Shown here: piece by piece, positions 1 through 13,088 of the stretch
Position numbering within the stretch: position 1 is the first letter of the stretch
How the letters are laid out: each line of letters begins with the position of its first letter
Assembly: GCA_037074705.1 (NCBI GenBank)
Contig: CM073596.1
Span: 55,270,001-55,334,000 of the forward strand
Direction of reading: 5' to 3'
DNA: 64,000 nucleotides
DNA from: Zhengitettix transpicula
Taxonomy: Eukaryota > Arthropoda > Insecta > Orthoptera > Tetrigidae
Made by a program: the position numbers and the translations under genes
Notes under the pieces: model-generated
What the model was told of the DNA's origin: nothing
The model's database searches: none
Seen by the model: only the letters and a program-made list of their open reading frames with translations

Positions 1-59
1 ATGTTTTGTGACCTCATTAAGGTACAATTTTTTTAAAAAAAAATTGATGTACATGTCAT

Positions 60-212
60 TATATATTTAGTGCCTTGGACGAAATGTTTCGGCAGTCATC
101 ATAGTCCATCACAACATTTTTTTAATTGTCGCAAATTAAGCGATGAAACGTTGTTAATTTAATAAATTCTCCTTTTTTTTCTGTCTTAAATTTGGCTGAT
201 GTGTATTTATTT
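60..212 (+). repeat. Dispersed repeat with GAAACGTT box, copy 1
   Basis: This stretch matches 49285-49450. Both share, in order, a TTTCGGC...AGTCCAT block, a short hairpin, the box GATGAAACGTTGTTAATTT, a T-rich spacer and a GGCTGA block. Here the hairpin is well paired (GTCGC / GCGAT around an AAATTAA loop), but the upstream CTGATGA seen in the 49-kb copy is missing. It is a degraded member of the hammerhead-like box group described in the findings. The element family is not recognised. Confidence 0.55.
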
Positions 213-1311
213 ATTATATCCTAGTATTATTTCTAGAATCATAATATTTAATGTATAAACTATTTATTTATTTATAATACATTCTGGTAAAATTGAGACC
301 TGAAATTGGAACATCGTTACAAATAAACGTTGAAAAATTATTTTAAATTATTTCAGAATCTGTTAGAAAAAACTAATATTTAATTTCGTTTTAGTTGCCA
401 CTACAGTTTATGTGAACTTGTTCTGAAGATGTTTAAAACAGGTTAAATACGTAATATCGGCAATTAAATGTCCGGTATAATTACTTTTAAAAAAAAATTG
501 CTTTTGAAAAGGCCAATTTTTTTCTGGTACTGTGACTTGCATCTCAAAGTCCTTTGTGTAGTGAAATATTGTGTTACAGTTGTTCAACCTTAAAACGCAT
601 AAAAAGAGCTGTTATTACTTTTCCCCATTTGCGTCCATCTCTGAGCGTACTAAATGCTAGTGTTTAATTTCATAGCACTACCTAGTTATATTATTTTCTT
701 TTCTGTCCCTCCTGGTGTTGAATCGTTCCAAGTTTATTTCAGTTGTAGTTGCCTTTGACTCTGGGAAAAAACCCACAGCCGCACTCTCGTGTGGCATAAT
801 TTTTTAATAAAACTGTCTGTGTGCAATTTATCGAAGGTCGTAATTTAACTTCTCTTTGTAGTGGTGGTTTGTTGAGATATGAGAGAGAGTGTCAGAGCAG
901 AGAAATATGTGCGGTGTTTGTGGTCTTATTACCATTCTACTTTATAATTCCTGTAAAGGAAAAAACAAAATCCTCAGCAACGTCATTACACTTTTTAAAA
1001 AAAATAATTATATCACTAACTGGAATTTTAGTGCTCGGGCAAACAAATTTTTTAGGTGAAAAACCTTGCAACGTTAATAAGAAATATATCTCAAAATCAC
1101 GTATCTTACAGCTAACATTAAATGTATAATAATAACACTGTATTGGCATATTCATATTTAAAATTTTAATTATTTTAAAAAGTACATTTCTACGACATTG
1201 TCAGTTTTAAATACTTTTCTTACATTTGGACTTAGATTTCTATTTTTTTTTGGTTGGCTAAATATTGCAGTTGTTACTACATTTCGCTTGTTACTTAAAC
1301 ATCCTCCACAA
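213..1311. other. No gene seen
   Basis: AT-rich sequence. Short open frames here, including one of 102 residues at 821-1129, have no recognisable domain and no sign of splice structure. Nothing repeated elsewhere in the window was noticed. Confidence 0.5.
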
Positions 1312-1760
1312 ACACCTCGGCCTGAACTAAGGTTCCCACAAGCCGAGGCACCTCGGCCTGTTCTGAGAGGTGTATGTTCCGGGGTCGCAGACCTTGGGCA
1401 TACGGTATGAGTTGTTCGCTATTCCCATTGGAATATTCGGCCAGCTGCCTCCTAAACTGGTCGAGGCACGGAGAAGGGAATGCTTCGTCCCACAGCAAAC
1501 TCCTCTCCCGCTATCGGAAGGGCGCGGGACAAGTACCCAATGCCCGACCTACCTGATGCAGGTTTTTCTAGGGTTTTCCCTGCATTTCTTTAGGCGAATG
1601 CCGGGTAGGATCCTTAAAATATAGCCCGGGAGCCCTAGTTAACCCTTGACTACCTTACTCTACCCTTCCGCATCCCCCCTTTCTAATCTCTTCCTATGCT
1701 ATTAAAGGGGAGTTGCCCAATGTGGATTACCCTCATGTAGCCTGTTGCCTTAAAAAAAAA
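1312..1760 (+). mobile_element. Family H retroposon, copy 1 (5'-truncated)
   Basis: This is a copy of the hairpin-rich, A-tailed family found ten times in the window. It starts near the GCCGAGGCACCTCGGC hairpin and lacks the usual 5' palindrome. It runs through the CTATTCC...GGAATAG region, the CGCTATCGGAAGGGCG block and the TTAAAGGGGAGTTGCCCA block, and ends CCTGTTGCCTT plus an A run. An ACCTCGGCCTGAACT segment at the 5' end looks rearranged. No clear target duplication was found. It is directly abutted by copy 2. It carries open frames of up to 84 codons but none recurs intact across copies, so I do not call them genes. Confidence 0.85.
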
Positions 1761-2154
1761 CTCCTCTCTCGCCATAGACGACCTGTTAGGAGAGATACGA
1801 AGGGGCTACTTTTGGGTATGCCTTTTCCTCTTTGTTTATGAAATTGGTCGAGGCATGGAGAAGGGAATGCTGCGTCCCCACAGCAAACTCCTCTCCCGCT
1901 ATCGGAAGGGCGTGGGACAAGTACCCAATGCCCGACCTACCCGATGCAGGTTTTTCTAGGGTTTTCTTTGCATTTCCTTAGGCGAATGCCGGGTAGGATC
2001 CTTAAAAAATAGCCCGGGAGCCCTAGTTAACCCATGGCTACCTTCCTCTACCCTTCCGCATCCCCCCTTTCAAATCCCTTCCTATGCTATTAAAGGGGAG
2101 TTGCCCAACGTGGATCACCCTCATGTAGCCTGTTGCCCTAAAAAAAATAAAAAA
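1761..2154 (+). mobile_element. Family H retroposon, copy 2 (internal deletion)
   Basis: A second head-to-tail copy begins right after the A run of copy 1. It has the GGAGAGATACGAAGGGGCTAC start and then jumps near 1840 from TATGCCTTTTCCTC straight to the TGGTCGAGGCATGGAG block. About 140 bases present in full copies are missing. The rest, up to the A-rich tail, is well preserved. The tandem arrangement resembles the pair at 34.9-35.9 kb. Confidence 0.85.
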
Positions 2155-5100
2155 GGAATATTTGTTTAATGCTCAAAATTTTTCGTCATAATGCTGTGGC
2201 GGTTCTGGAGCGAATTTTTTTCGCATTACTCGAGCTCTTTCGACCTGTTTTTCTATTATCTTCTTCCTCTTCTTTTTAATCGACTGCCTAATCAAAGACC
2301 TGAAAGATATGACGTTAGCATTTTCGTATGCAAAATGGAGACGTAGTTTTGTCTCGGTTACAACATCCAGTTGCTAAATAATTTCGGAGGCATGTCCAAA
2401 TGATATCGTTTTATATTTAAATGTACCTCCGGACTGGCCACGAAAGAAATTAAATCGTGGTGTAATTCCTGGTGAAATATCCGAACATACAATCCTCATG
2501 CTCACGTGTCTAAATTAGCAGTATATAGTATTTCCCGCCTCACGACTAATCGATTAAATAGTAGGCCTTGGTATGTCCGAAACTGCATCCATCCAGATTT
2601 AAATATTTATACAATCAAACTATAATCAAATTCAGGCTTCACACATGCATTTCATGTGAATTAACTACATTTTGATATATAATTTCGCAAAATTAACGTA
2701 TGATAATAAAGCGTGGAAACTAAAGGTAACATAAAAAACTAGGTGAAGTTTTATATGGAAGAGCTTGTTAAATTAATTTATATTTCTGAATTGTATTTTT
2801 GTACTATTATTTTGGGATATATTTTCTAATTAACTTTTATAAGGCAACCATTTATCGCAGGTATTCATAAGATAACTCACTTGAAAGTATGAGATTCTTG
2901 GGACTAAGTTAACACAGCAGAACAATGTTTCACCTGCAGCGTGAAGGGTAAGGGTAGTTGTCAAGTAGTTTGCTATTGTAGTGCGGAGGACGGCATTCAC
3001 ACGGTGGGCAAAGGAGTGATGCTGGAGGAGCACGCCATGAGCGGAGAAGGGCAGCATAACTAATTCAGTCAGACGCAGGACTTTGAAACAATTGTTGTGC
3101 TGTTGTGTATTTAAGGCTCAAGTAGAAACGACGCCGCCTCTGGGAGGAAACGCCTCTTTGTTGTGAGAGAGGGGAGGACAACAATGCGTTCCCCGTCTCC
3201 GCGAAATATCGAGCCACCCTCGGCTGTGTGTTGTGACCTACCTAGACATTGTCAGCCATAACATCAACAACAACAAAGGAGGTGTTTATAGCACAGGAAC
3301 AGCGGGGTCACAGAAATGCAGAAGCTATGTTAGTGGACAGGAAAGAATATTAGAAGCTAGGACGCAGTATTGAAGGTGAGGAACGTACTACTTAGACTTC
3401 CGGAAATGATTTCTATATCTGTATGTGAAATTTAAGCGTGGATTGTTGAGAAAATCTTCAATAGAATGTGTTCGTCGCTTGGAACGAGGTCCGGGCTGTA
3501 GGGAGGGTGGTCGATGATGCCCCAGCGAAAGTGCTTCAACAGCGTGGTTGTATTCTGGGGCTGTATGAGGTCCTCAAGGAAGACTTTCACCTTTTTCTCT
3601 CACTTGAAGGAGCCCCTAGGAGGCCGAAAATCCACTTCAGTCGAGGAGGTGGAACACGCAAGCACAAGAGGGGATATTAAAACTCATCCCACGAAGTGAA
3701 AAGTGTCGAAACCAATATGAAGACTATGTCGAAAAATAACCTATTGTATGTAATATCGGTTGAATGACATAGTTTATGATCACCGTTCGTATATTACATG
3801 CCGATTACATTTACAAAAATTTTAAATAGAAAAATATTCGACAACATGGTTTCTTAGTATCCTAATTAAAGTATTTTAACATGGTTCATGAGGCTGTGAT
3901 TATCTAATTGAAAAAAAAGAGGATGTTTAAATTCATCTAATTGAAGGTAGGCTAGGAGTGATTTACACGAGAATAATGCGATCGTGTATGGACGAAATTG
4001 TTACTCGTATTTAATCGTTGAAGTAGTTAATAGTCTCGTTGTGTTATCCGAAGAAGGGAAAACAATAAAAACCTTGTAAATAAGAGAACGTTAAAAATGC
4101 TTCCACAAGTAATTTGTGTGCCTCGAAAGAGATGTAATCGTCAGAATAAACGCAAGTTTCCTTTTGAAAGAAAAGTATATTGGCAAGGCTCGGATGATTA
4201 AAATTTCAAAAGGTTGCGTATTACATTCCCTTGGGAAGAAAAATATTACGTTTCTAAGGAATATATTTTTTCCTCTATATAAAAATATTAGACGACATAA
4301 ATTATTGTGGTGCTGAATGAGAAAGTTTGTGGTTCGTATTCTTTTCAACTGCGGTCCCGGATGTAAGGGAAGCTCCGACGGCGTAATTCCTGCGGCTTCG
4401 TCTCCTTCTTCTTTAGCATAACTTCAATGCGAAAAAAATAAGAGCGACTTCGTTACTGCCGGATGTCACGGTGGAAGGAGCGGGACGAGGTGAAGTAAGA
4501 ATCAGGAAATGCCTCAGGGCTGCGCAATTAATTGAACACTGTCTGTAGGAAACTCTGACTTGCATTCAAGAAAAAATAGGTGAACCTTTACCGTGACGGT
4601 GAAATATCCTCATGCGATGTTATAGATTCCGGGACGATCAAGAAGTTCCCAACAGGAAGATAAGTTCAACGGAAGAATGTAAACATAACTGGAATTTCAT
4701 TTGATAAATACAACATCAGCATCAATTTTGGTTTACTCAACCATGTTAAGAAGAGTCAGAAAAGGTTTGATAACTGACAAATAAACACTTCGGGATAACT
4801 TGAAAAAATATAGATACAATATTTGAAACTAATTTAAAGACTGCGTGTGATTAATAAATTCCAGGAGAACCGTCATACATCGTTATGTAAAAGCATTTTT
4901 AATTAAATAACAATGTATCTGACGACTTTCTTAAATATAAAGTTTTAAATCTGAATTGGTCACTAAATAATTCGATTCCATATTTTTCAACTTATCGCAT
5001 AATAAAAAAACTTTAGCATGCGTTTATTAAGGGGTTATAATAATTACAGGAGTAATTAAATTCACAATTACGAAAAGGGGAGAAAAATGAATAGTGGTTC

Positions 5101-6237
5101 ATCCTTGAAAACGGAAATTGGGATGGATTCCAAATAACTGATAAACTACCCCCACCCACCCCCTCTAGATTCCACGCTAAGGGCTTCACTGACAAGGAAA
5201 TTTATTAGAAGCTATATGAGGCAGGAAACTCCCCGATATTTACTGCACCCTCAATTGTACCGCAGTTATTATATATCTTGTGCCAGGGGTTGAACTGAAG
5301 GTTTTATTGCCCGGTAGGGGTTGGAAGGTCCGATTGTAATAAACCCTGGCTTTATAATAGCAATTAAATCACGAAAGTGATCGATACGTAAAAAGGAATT
5401 AGGTGGATGGGGAATGGAAAAAAAAGAAGGAAATATTTCAATTGAAGAAGAAAAGGGAATAGTTAACGCCAATAAATGTGTGTTACTAGGGTATTGGGGA
5501 AAAAATATTACGTAACTGGCGATGAGAATAATTAAAACGAGGGAGATAAATCATTCAAACACTCGATCGGTAAAAGATTGTAATCGGTAAAAGAGAGGCT
5601 TCATCGTGATAAATATTGAATATAATTGATTTTTAGATTCATGGAATTTCTGCCTCACTTCCGTTAATTACAATAGAGAAATAAGAAACCAGTTTCTCAC
5701 CATTATTTAACAATCATTTCTTTAGTTTTTTTTAAATACTATAATTCTGCAGTTGATTAACTTGAGATACATCAATATTGATTTTTTTAACTCCTGAATG
5801 CAACACGCAATACACATTTTCTTCGGTGGTTTTATTCACTTTGATTGGGTAAAAATAGATTTGTTATCGCCGGAGTATGCCTTGTGTTATATAAATATAA
5901 ATCTGAAAATAAAGTATAGGTATTTAAACTGAGACTCCACCCTCGTAAGTTAAATGATAATGGGTGAATTGTAAAATAACTGAGCGTCGTGGAATTTCCG
6001 AAATAAAATATCATTAGTTCAATTAGAGTAAATATATCCTTGGACAATATTTTAATTATTTTTTCGCTCTCCTTCAATTTTTTCGTGGAATTTGACAAAC
6101 CACATAAGAAATGTTTTAACTTTGAGAATTTACAAACACAAATTTTATTTTAAAACTTTTCTTGAGTAATAATAATTATTCGGAACAGGCCAACAAACCG
6201 TTGAGGTAGCGTATTATTTATATAGAGGTCACTGTGT
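2155..6237. other. No gene seen; GC-rich patch near 3.1-3.3 kb
   Basis: Mostly AT-rich unique-looking sequence. A locally GC-rich stretch at about 3095-3260 and another at 4335-4510 stand out in composition, but neither contains an open frame or splice pattern I can defend. They could be exons or regulatory sequence of a gene outside the window. Confidence 0.4.
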
Positions 6238-6255
6238 TCTTCATTATTAATACCT

Positions 6256-6741
6256 TGTAGGAGAGATACGAAGGGGCTACCTTTGGGGATGCCTTTTTCT
6301 CTCCGTTTTTGAACTAAGGTTCCTACAAGCCGAGGCACCTCGGCCTGTTTTGAGAGATGTATGTTCCGGGGTCACAGACCTTGGGCATACGGTAAGAGTT
6401 GTCTGGTATTCCCATTGGAATAGTCGGCCTTCTGGCTCCTAAACTGGTCGAGGCATGGAGAAGGAAATGCTGCGTCCCCACAGCAAACTCCTCTCCCGCT
6501 ATCGGAAGGGTGTGGGACAAGTACACAATGCCCAACCTACCTGATGCAGGTTTTTCTAGGCTTTTCCCCGCATTACTTTTAGGCGAATGCCAGGTAGGAT
6601 CCTTAAACAATAGCCCTAGTTAACCCTTGGCTACCTTCCTCTACCCTTCCTCATCCCCCCTTTCAGATCCCTTCCTATGATATTAAAGGGGAGTTGCCCA
6701 ACGTGGATTACCCGCATGTAGCCTGTTGCTCTAAAAAAAAA
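6256..6741 (+). mobile_element. Family H retroposon, copy 3 (5'-truncated, with target duplication)
   Basis: The element begins at TGTAGGAGAGATACGAAGG, so the 5' palindrome is missing. It ends in CTCTAAAAAAAAA. The flanks carry an imperfect direct repeat, TCTTCATTATTAATACC upstream (about 6239-6255) and TCTTCATTATTATACTT downstream (6742-6758). That is the signature of target-primed reverse transcription with 5' truncation, as in LINE-mobilised sequences. Confidence 0.88.
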
Positions 6742-6758
6742 TCTTCATTATTATACTT

Positions 6759-8948
6759 TCATGGACGGTTTCACTGGAGTTCTTTTAACTGTTTTGTGGA
6801 CAAATTTCAAAAGAGGTTTCATAATATATATTTTTCTGAAGAACCATTTACGTTGATACTCAGCCTTGACTATAGCTTAACTACTTCCTTTTTTTTACTC
6901 ATGATCGTCTGTTACAACACTATGGTATATAAAATTGTGACGGATCAAATTTGAACGTCCCGTATGAACTAAGTGTGTAACAACCCCTTACTGGTACGCT
7001 TACGACTGCTGTAAACTATTATCCATATAGTAGAGGCCAGCGTGAAGCTTAACAGCCCCTCCATCCGCTTTCTAATGGACCCTCGAGTGCAACGACAGCT
7101 ATATTTAGTTACAGCGACGGCGATGGAGGAAAGTTGGAGAATGTCAACGCCTGAAGGGAGGATAGTTGACCCCCTATCTACCACCCCCCAACTACTCATA
7201 AAGCCCTAAGTGGTCGCCTCGTTCAAGGGTTCAGTCAACATCGTCACTTCGCCCTGCCTTTGAAACTCATCTCCAGAGAAGAGCACAGATGGACGGGGAA
7301 GGGGTCACACAGGGGTGCTAGAACAAAGGCTAGGTAATGAAAGCAGTCTATCTGGCCTTTTCTGTGTTGTGTATGCATGGGTTTAAGCCTCTTTATTTGC
7401 ATAAAATGTAAAGGTTTTCATCTGATACATTTAATTTTGAATTGATACTGTTACAGGAAATTCACAATTATTATTTCGGCTAGAACAGAGCAGAACATTT
7501 TCGATAGAACAACTGTACGGTTTTCACTTTTCTTAAAAGATGTCCTGTGTGAAAGAACCTCTCAATCACGTGAATGAAATCCTGCTGAGTAGAATTTCAA
7601 GTGGATACAGCAATATTCGATTAAAAGAATCTAAGAGTCTTTTTAAAGAGCATAATTAATTAAAAACATGTGAAAGCATAAGTTACCAAAGAGGTCGTCA
7701 CTGAATAAACCACTTCACTCACTCATGCACCATCATGACTTATTTCCAATCATTCACCATCGTCGAAAATACAGTTTGAAATTACACTTCTCATATTAGC
7801 GGTAATACTGCGAGATAGGCAACCTGGCACGTCAGTATTCAACCACCAATCAGAAGCCGCCAGGTCAACAGGTAGATATAAACATATGTTACGTGTCAAT
7901 CTCTCTCACAGTCAAGTTATTACGATTCCTTTGTTCAGAAACGAAGACTAATTACACCATATTCTAATATATAGATTTATTAATTTATAGTAAAGATCAA
8001 ACGATGATTCAAACGATGATTCAAAGGATTCATAAAATAGTATGTTATCACCTGTGTATTTTAGTGATACACTAAATATGCAATCCTCAAAGGTTTATAA
8101 AAATCTACTCGTTCAATAGGCTAAGATATTAATAATTTCTCAATGAAGATTCTTAATAAGGAATAGATACACTTTTTTAAATCATGAAAAAGGGGTCAGG
8201 ATAGATTTGGAATGGATATTCTTTAGTCAACGAGATTCAGTTTAAAAAAATTTTAATAAATATTTCAAAAGATGAGTACGTGGTTAAAAAATTGAATTTG
8301 ATTTAGGAAATGCGAGTATTTAAATTAATAGGAAAATAAAATATTTTTCAAGGACATCGCTGCCTTATAATGTCTTTACATTGTTGAAAATCTAATTTCT
8401 TTTCCCAATTTTCTCTTCGAATCACTCACATCGTCCCCTTTGACGTTTCTTTCTTTCCATCAAAGGACACCCACCACCGTTCCTCCTTCTGCCAGGACAG
8501 TTCTTTTCATCTTCAGGAAGCCTAAGGAACGTATTGTAATTTGTAAGTCTTCCCAATAATCTTTTGACTTTATCTGCCTCTCGTGGAACGTATCCTCACT
8601 TATTTCTTTCCTCTGTGACAGGCCACGTTAAGAACATTTTCTGATAATAACAATATCTCTGATAATGATAAGGTATTTATAAAACTCTTTGGTTTCCGTT
8701 CACCAGTATACTGGAATATTTAGTTCACTCAAATATGAGATCTTTGTGTCTTGTTTGCCTTGTTTTCTTGTACAATGAGTTAATAAATAATGTCGTGTGT
8801 GTGTGTGGATAATAACTGCGTTTAAAAAGTTTAAGTTGGACGTAACTCCTGTAGAAGACGCCCAAAAGACCAAGTCAGAGTCAAAACATAATTAAAATAA
8901 CGGATTGGAAGAAATTCTAAAGGAAAAATGTGTGTCTTATGTTAGGAT
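6759..8948. other. No gene seen
   Basis: AT-rich sequence with a short TG tract near 8795-8808 and a modestly GC-rich part around 7010-7330. A TATAAA-like run near 7875 followed by CACAGT about 35 bases later is the only promoter-like arrangement, and it is too weak to call. Confidence 0.4.
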
Positions 8949-9962
8949 TGTAATGGAGACTACTAATTAATTAAGACATTAATTGTGAAATTAAAAATAT
9001 AAATTGTTAGAGAAATCTTTCTTACGGCGGTACAGAACATAGCAACAATAGACAAGCCAAGCACTGTTTCCTTTGTCGGAAGGCGTATGCGCGCTCAAAA
9101 TTGCGAGACGTTAGTTCAGTTGGCAGGAAGGTTTGGTCATATGCAAGTCGCATTAAGATATTGAGGAGTCAGTTGGCCGGAAGATATTGAGAAGTGCAGG
9201 TCGCATTAAGATATTGAGAAATCGAGTTCGCATTATATGGTGAAGTACAGTTCGCTAGGTTTGACGAGATAAAATTTGCGGTGGGACGTCGTCAAATAAT
9301 AACTGTTAATTGGAGAACGATAGAGCAGGTCGCATTATGATACGGTGAAATACAGTTGCAGCGAAATATTGACAATTAGCTTCCAACAGAGTTGAGTGGT
9401 CACTTAACATTTTGCTTAAGACAAAACATTCACTCGAGCATAACGACGAAACCTGCATAGCACAAAACAGTTTGGGTGCACATAGCCAGCCAGAGTTAGC
9501 AGGAGGTCTACCCAGAGCACGAAATGAGGTCATCCGGGTTCCTGACTACGAATAAAATATTGAGTTAGAATCAGTGCAGAATCTGTGAGTAAAAGCAGTG
9601 TAAAAACCCGCCATAGTGTTTCGACAATTAAAGGTATCCTGGAATGCTGGGCAGACGTGAGTATCAATATAAAAACAACTAATTATGTAAACCTGATAGC
9701 CGTCAGATTTCGTTCTCTTCTTTTGATTAAAATTTGTTAATTAGAGTCAATTAAATTTGTTCTAATTTAATTGACAAGTAACCTTTCTCTTCCAGTAATT
9801 GTAAATTGTTGATAAGATTATAAATAATGATTCGCCATTATCAAACCCAGTTATGACCCTGAGAGACGGAGATATATTTAAATTTGTAATTGTGTTTAAA
9901 TAATTGATAATAAAATTTTGTTTGTCTTTCATTTAAAACCTATTAATAATGTGATTATTACA
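8949..9962 (+). mobile_element. Family L LTR, copy 1 (solo LTR)
   Basis: This LTR of the gypsy-like family starts TGTAATG and ends GATTATTACA. It shares with its sisters the GCGCGCTCAAAATTGCGAGAC core, a GGAATGCTGGGCAGACGTGA block and the AAACCCAG...GACCCTGAGA block near the 3' side. It is flanked by ATAT on the 3' side, but the 5' flank (GGAT) does not match, so no target duplication can be claimed. The U3 part holds degenerate tandem subrepeats containing GCATTAAGATATTGAGRAG. No internal region remains. Short open frames inside it are not genes. Confidence 0.8.
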
Positions 9963-10477
9963 ATATATATAATATGTTTTATTGGATTGAGAACTCTGAA
10001 GGCATGTGAATGAATACAGCACAACGTCGTGAATTATAAGTTGGTGTTTTTTTAAAAATAATAAGCACTAAGAATCCGAAATTAATCCATACCTGAAATA
10101 TTTCATCAGGGAAATCGAAATTTTTGGAATATAAATTTATTATCGAAGGTAGAAGTTTTAAATATTTTTAAAGATAAGGATGGTTCTAAACGCAAGTATA
10201 TATTCAATCCTTATTGACAATTAATGGCTCTAATGACAAAATAAAGTATTAACGTTAATGCTAATATTTATCTGATATATAATAATACTATAAGTAAATA
10301 AATATATATGTGATGGCCACACTGCCAAATTTTTCCCGGTTACTACAGACATTTAAAATTTATTAAAGAATATTTGAATAACATTCGGAAGTCTTGGCAG
10401 CTAGTTCATCAGAATATTAAACCTCACTGAAGAACTATTAATCATTAAGGCCTTATCCTTTTTTCAATTACTCTCCC

Positions 10478-10511
10478 CTGAGGAAGTGCCAACTTTTGGG
10501 GAGGAAACGTG
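10478..10511 (+). other. Hammerhead-like box
   Basis: The core strand is CTGAGGA, which fits CUGANGA. It is followed by a weak hairpin and then GAAACGTG. The last base is G, where a hammerhead cleavage site needs A, C or U. The flanks do not pair as helix I. It is therefore a decayed or unrelated look-alike of the better copies at 27.0 and 33.1 kb. Confidence 0.3.
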
Positions 10512-12344
10512 TTATAGTTATTCGCAGTGAAAATTATTTAACATTGGCAGTTATATTTATTTAATAAAAATATTGAGTCACCTTTAACCTTTATTTAAGA
10601 CACGTGTAAATTAACTTGCATGAAATATTATTATACAAAGCTGTGAATGAGGTACATTTATCGTGACGAAAGAGGGACAAGAATAAAACACCTCATATTC
10701 ATTTCGCGAGCTCTTGAAGTTATTACATTCCTTGTCGGCCGCTGCTTAGAATTATTCAGCAAATTTTAATATCGCCCTTTAAAAAGGAGGGGTGATTCTG
10801 CGGACAAATACGTGACAGCTTCCACAGAACTTGTCCTCCTCTCTATAATATATCTTACCTGATGCGCAAGGAATGTCCTTCCACGTCCTGCTTGGGTAAT
10901 AAAAAAACTGCTGGCTTCTTGTAAGGATGGTGGCACTATCCCTGTAATATTTTCCGCTCCTCTTTTTTTTGCTCTCTCTGACGTTGTTATGGCGGTATGA
11001 TATCCTTCCCTTGTCCTTCTGCAAAATCATAAAAAGAACTGACCCCCGGAGACTGACATTTTTATTTCTACCTGACGTTTACTTTGGAATGTATATTCGT
11101 TTCTTGATTCTCGTAGAGAACTTGTTTCTTCAGCAAAACATACGCAAACATACGAGTGAGGGGTTTTGGTAAACATTTATTTCTGTGAAGGATGAAGCGA
11201 GTCTCGTTGTAACATTTTAACGCTTTTAATATAAAAATGTGAAATGTTGCGAAGTACTATCGTTTCTTTTTTTTCCCACATAAATTTAGTTTGTTTGCAG
11301 AGTTTCTTCTACTAGTTTCTATAACGGTGTTTCGTTAAATATTACAGACGTTTTTACTATTAAATATATATAGCCAGAATGTTGAAGTATCATTTTATTT
11401 TGCTTTACGAATTCGTGATGCTCTCTCTCTTTGTTCTTAGAATAAAATATCATGTTCCTTGTGAGTATTTCTCTGTCCTTTAAATATAAATAAATGAAAT
11501 TACGTGCGACAGAAAAAAAATTACATTAAATTAACGAAAAATAAATTAACTTCGGCGGCGTTTGTAGAAAAATTTCAAGTATTAGTAACACATAAAAATA
11601 ATGTATTTAATGGTATTTGATTGCTTGAGCTATACGATAATTTATTTACGTTTACTTTCAAGAAATAGAAGAAGGTTTAGAGCTGTAAAATTTATTTTAA
11701 AAATTTTCTGTTAAGGTTTTTAATGTTACCCGATGCTTTACGACCATCAACGAAATCATTCCAGCCTCTTCTTTAACCTAACAATGATCCTCAGCCGCAT
11801 TTATGCAAGAGAGAAAATGTGACTTTTCGCCGTAGATGCGGGAAGGAGACATTGAAATTTATTTGTGGCACAAACCTTCCGCCGATCAAAGCAGTATTCG
11901 TCACAATCCGCCTCTTTTTCTTCTCCAAAATAATCGTTATCATGGGATTGTGTGGAAAAGACGACTTGTGTGAGGTCTGCACGTCTTTGATGTCAGCTGC
12001 TTGCATCTTCCAGTGGATTTACGTCTAAATTCGTTCCTTTTATTTCACATGGGCACTTGCCATTTGTAAATTCCCCGCCAGGAATCGTCTCTTGTTTTAT
12101 CAAATATATAAGTGACAGGTCGTCATAGGAGAGTAAAAATAGTAATCACTATCAGTCGAGGAATTGGGCGCCTCTGAAGAGCAAATTATGGAAGATGTAG
12201 TAACCAGGAACAGTAGGACGAGCACCTGTGTAATGTAGATCCTTTCATACGACTCGTACGGTCTATTTTCACGCAGATATTGGTGAATTATTCGAGTCGA
12301 GTGTCCATAAGCGAACAGGCAATGGAATCCGAGTGAAATATTTG

Positions 12345-12565
12345 TGCCTCTGTGACAGGTGCGTGGCGTCCCGACGCCTAACGTCGCATTATTGCGCGTC
12401 GGTGTACCTTCTCTGTGTTTGCTCAGTGTAATGGCGCGAACTGTTCTCTGTGAGATGTAGATTAAAGCGTCCAATTTCGGGATTCCCTCCCAAAGTCCCT
12501 TGTTTGCACGAGGACGAGCGGAGGCGGCGCGGCGGTGGCCAGTTGCGGAGAATACGGGGAGATGT
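12345..12565 (+). promoter_or_regulatory. CpG-rich block with possible splice donor
   Basis: This stretch is clearly richer in G, C and CpG than its surroundings. It ends in GGGGAGATGTGAGTAAATAA, which contains a good splice-donor match (GTGAGTAA). It could be a CpG-rich promoter with a non-coding first exon on the plus strand. No TATA box or conserved open frame supports this, so the call is tentative. Confidence 0.22.
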
Positions 12566-13088
12566 GAGTAAATAACGCGATAGATGATCACTAAAAAGAA
12601 GTGAAGTAGGGGAGCAGTAGAGAAAGGGAAGGAGTGGATAATACTCCCATGTTGCAGCAGTGAAAATGTATACGTATATCATGTAAGTCACGAAAACTGC
12701 ATTTACAGAGAGAACTGATATCGGGGTAACTCCTAACTGAATTGATTGAATGGGAGATCGGAGAGCCACTGATTCATATAAATGGTGGATAACGGACCAA
12801 GTTCTCATTCAAATTGATGTGGGAGTGGTATTGAAGTCAGTGGAAGGAGTCGAAATGGCACTGAGTCTCAAGTATTCATTTTAATAAAACATAAATAGAT
12901 TTGAAGACGCAGATGTCTCACAACTTGACTCCTTATTGTTTGATATTTTTATAAATGGAATTATGTTAAATGCTGTTTTCTGATTATATTAAAATATATA
13001 AATCGAATACAGATTGTATTAACTAGCAAGAATACTTGAGTGAAATTTATAAATAGCGTACAATGGTTTATAAGGAAATTAAATATAT

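Larger units (their letters stand above)
9963..13088. other. No gene seen; CpG-rich patch at 12.35-12.57 kb
   Basis: AT-rich sequence except for a GC- and CpG-rich block at about 12345-12565, listed separately. The two longest open frames of the stretch (163 and 139 residues, minus strand, 12100-12808) overlap each other in different frames and show no domain. I read them as by-products of the GC-rich block. Confidence 0.4.

Noticed and set aside
1370..1624. Recurring short frames in family H copies (GIVGQLPPKLVEARRREC-like)
   Set aside because: The frame is broken at different places in each copy and starts vary. Similarity comes from the shared repeat, not from selection on protein.
12100..12808. 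Minus-strand frames of 163 and 139 residues
   Set aside because: They overlap in different frames over a CpG-rich block and neither resembles a protein family.
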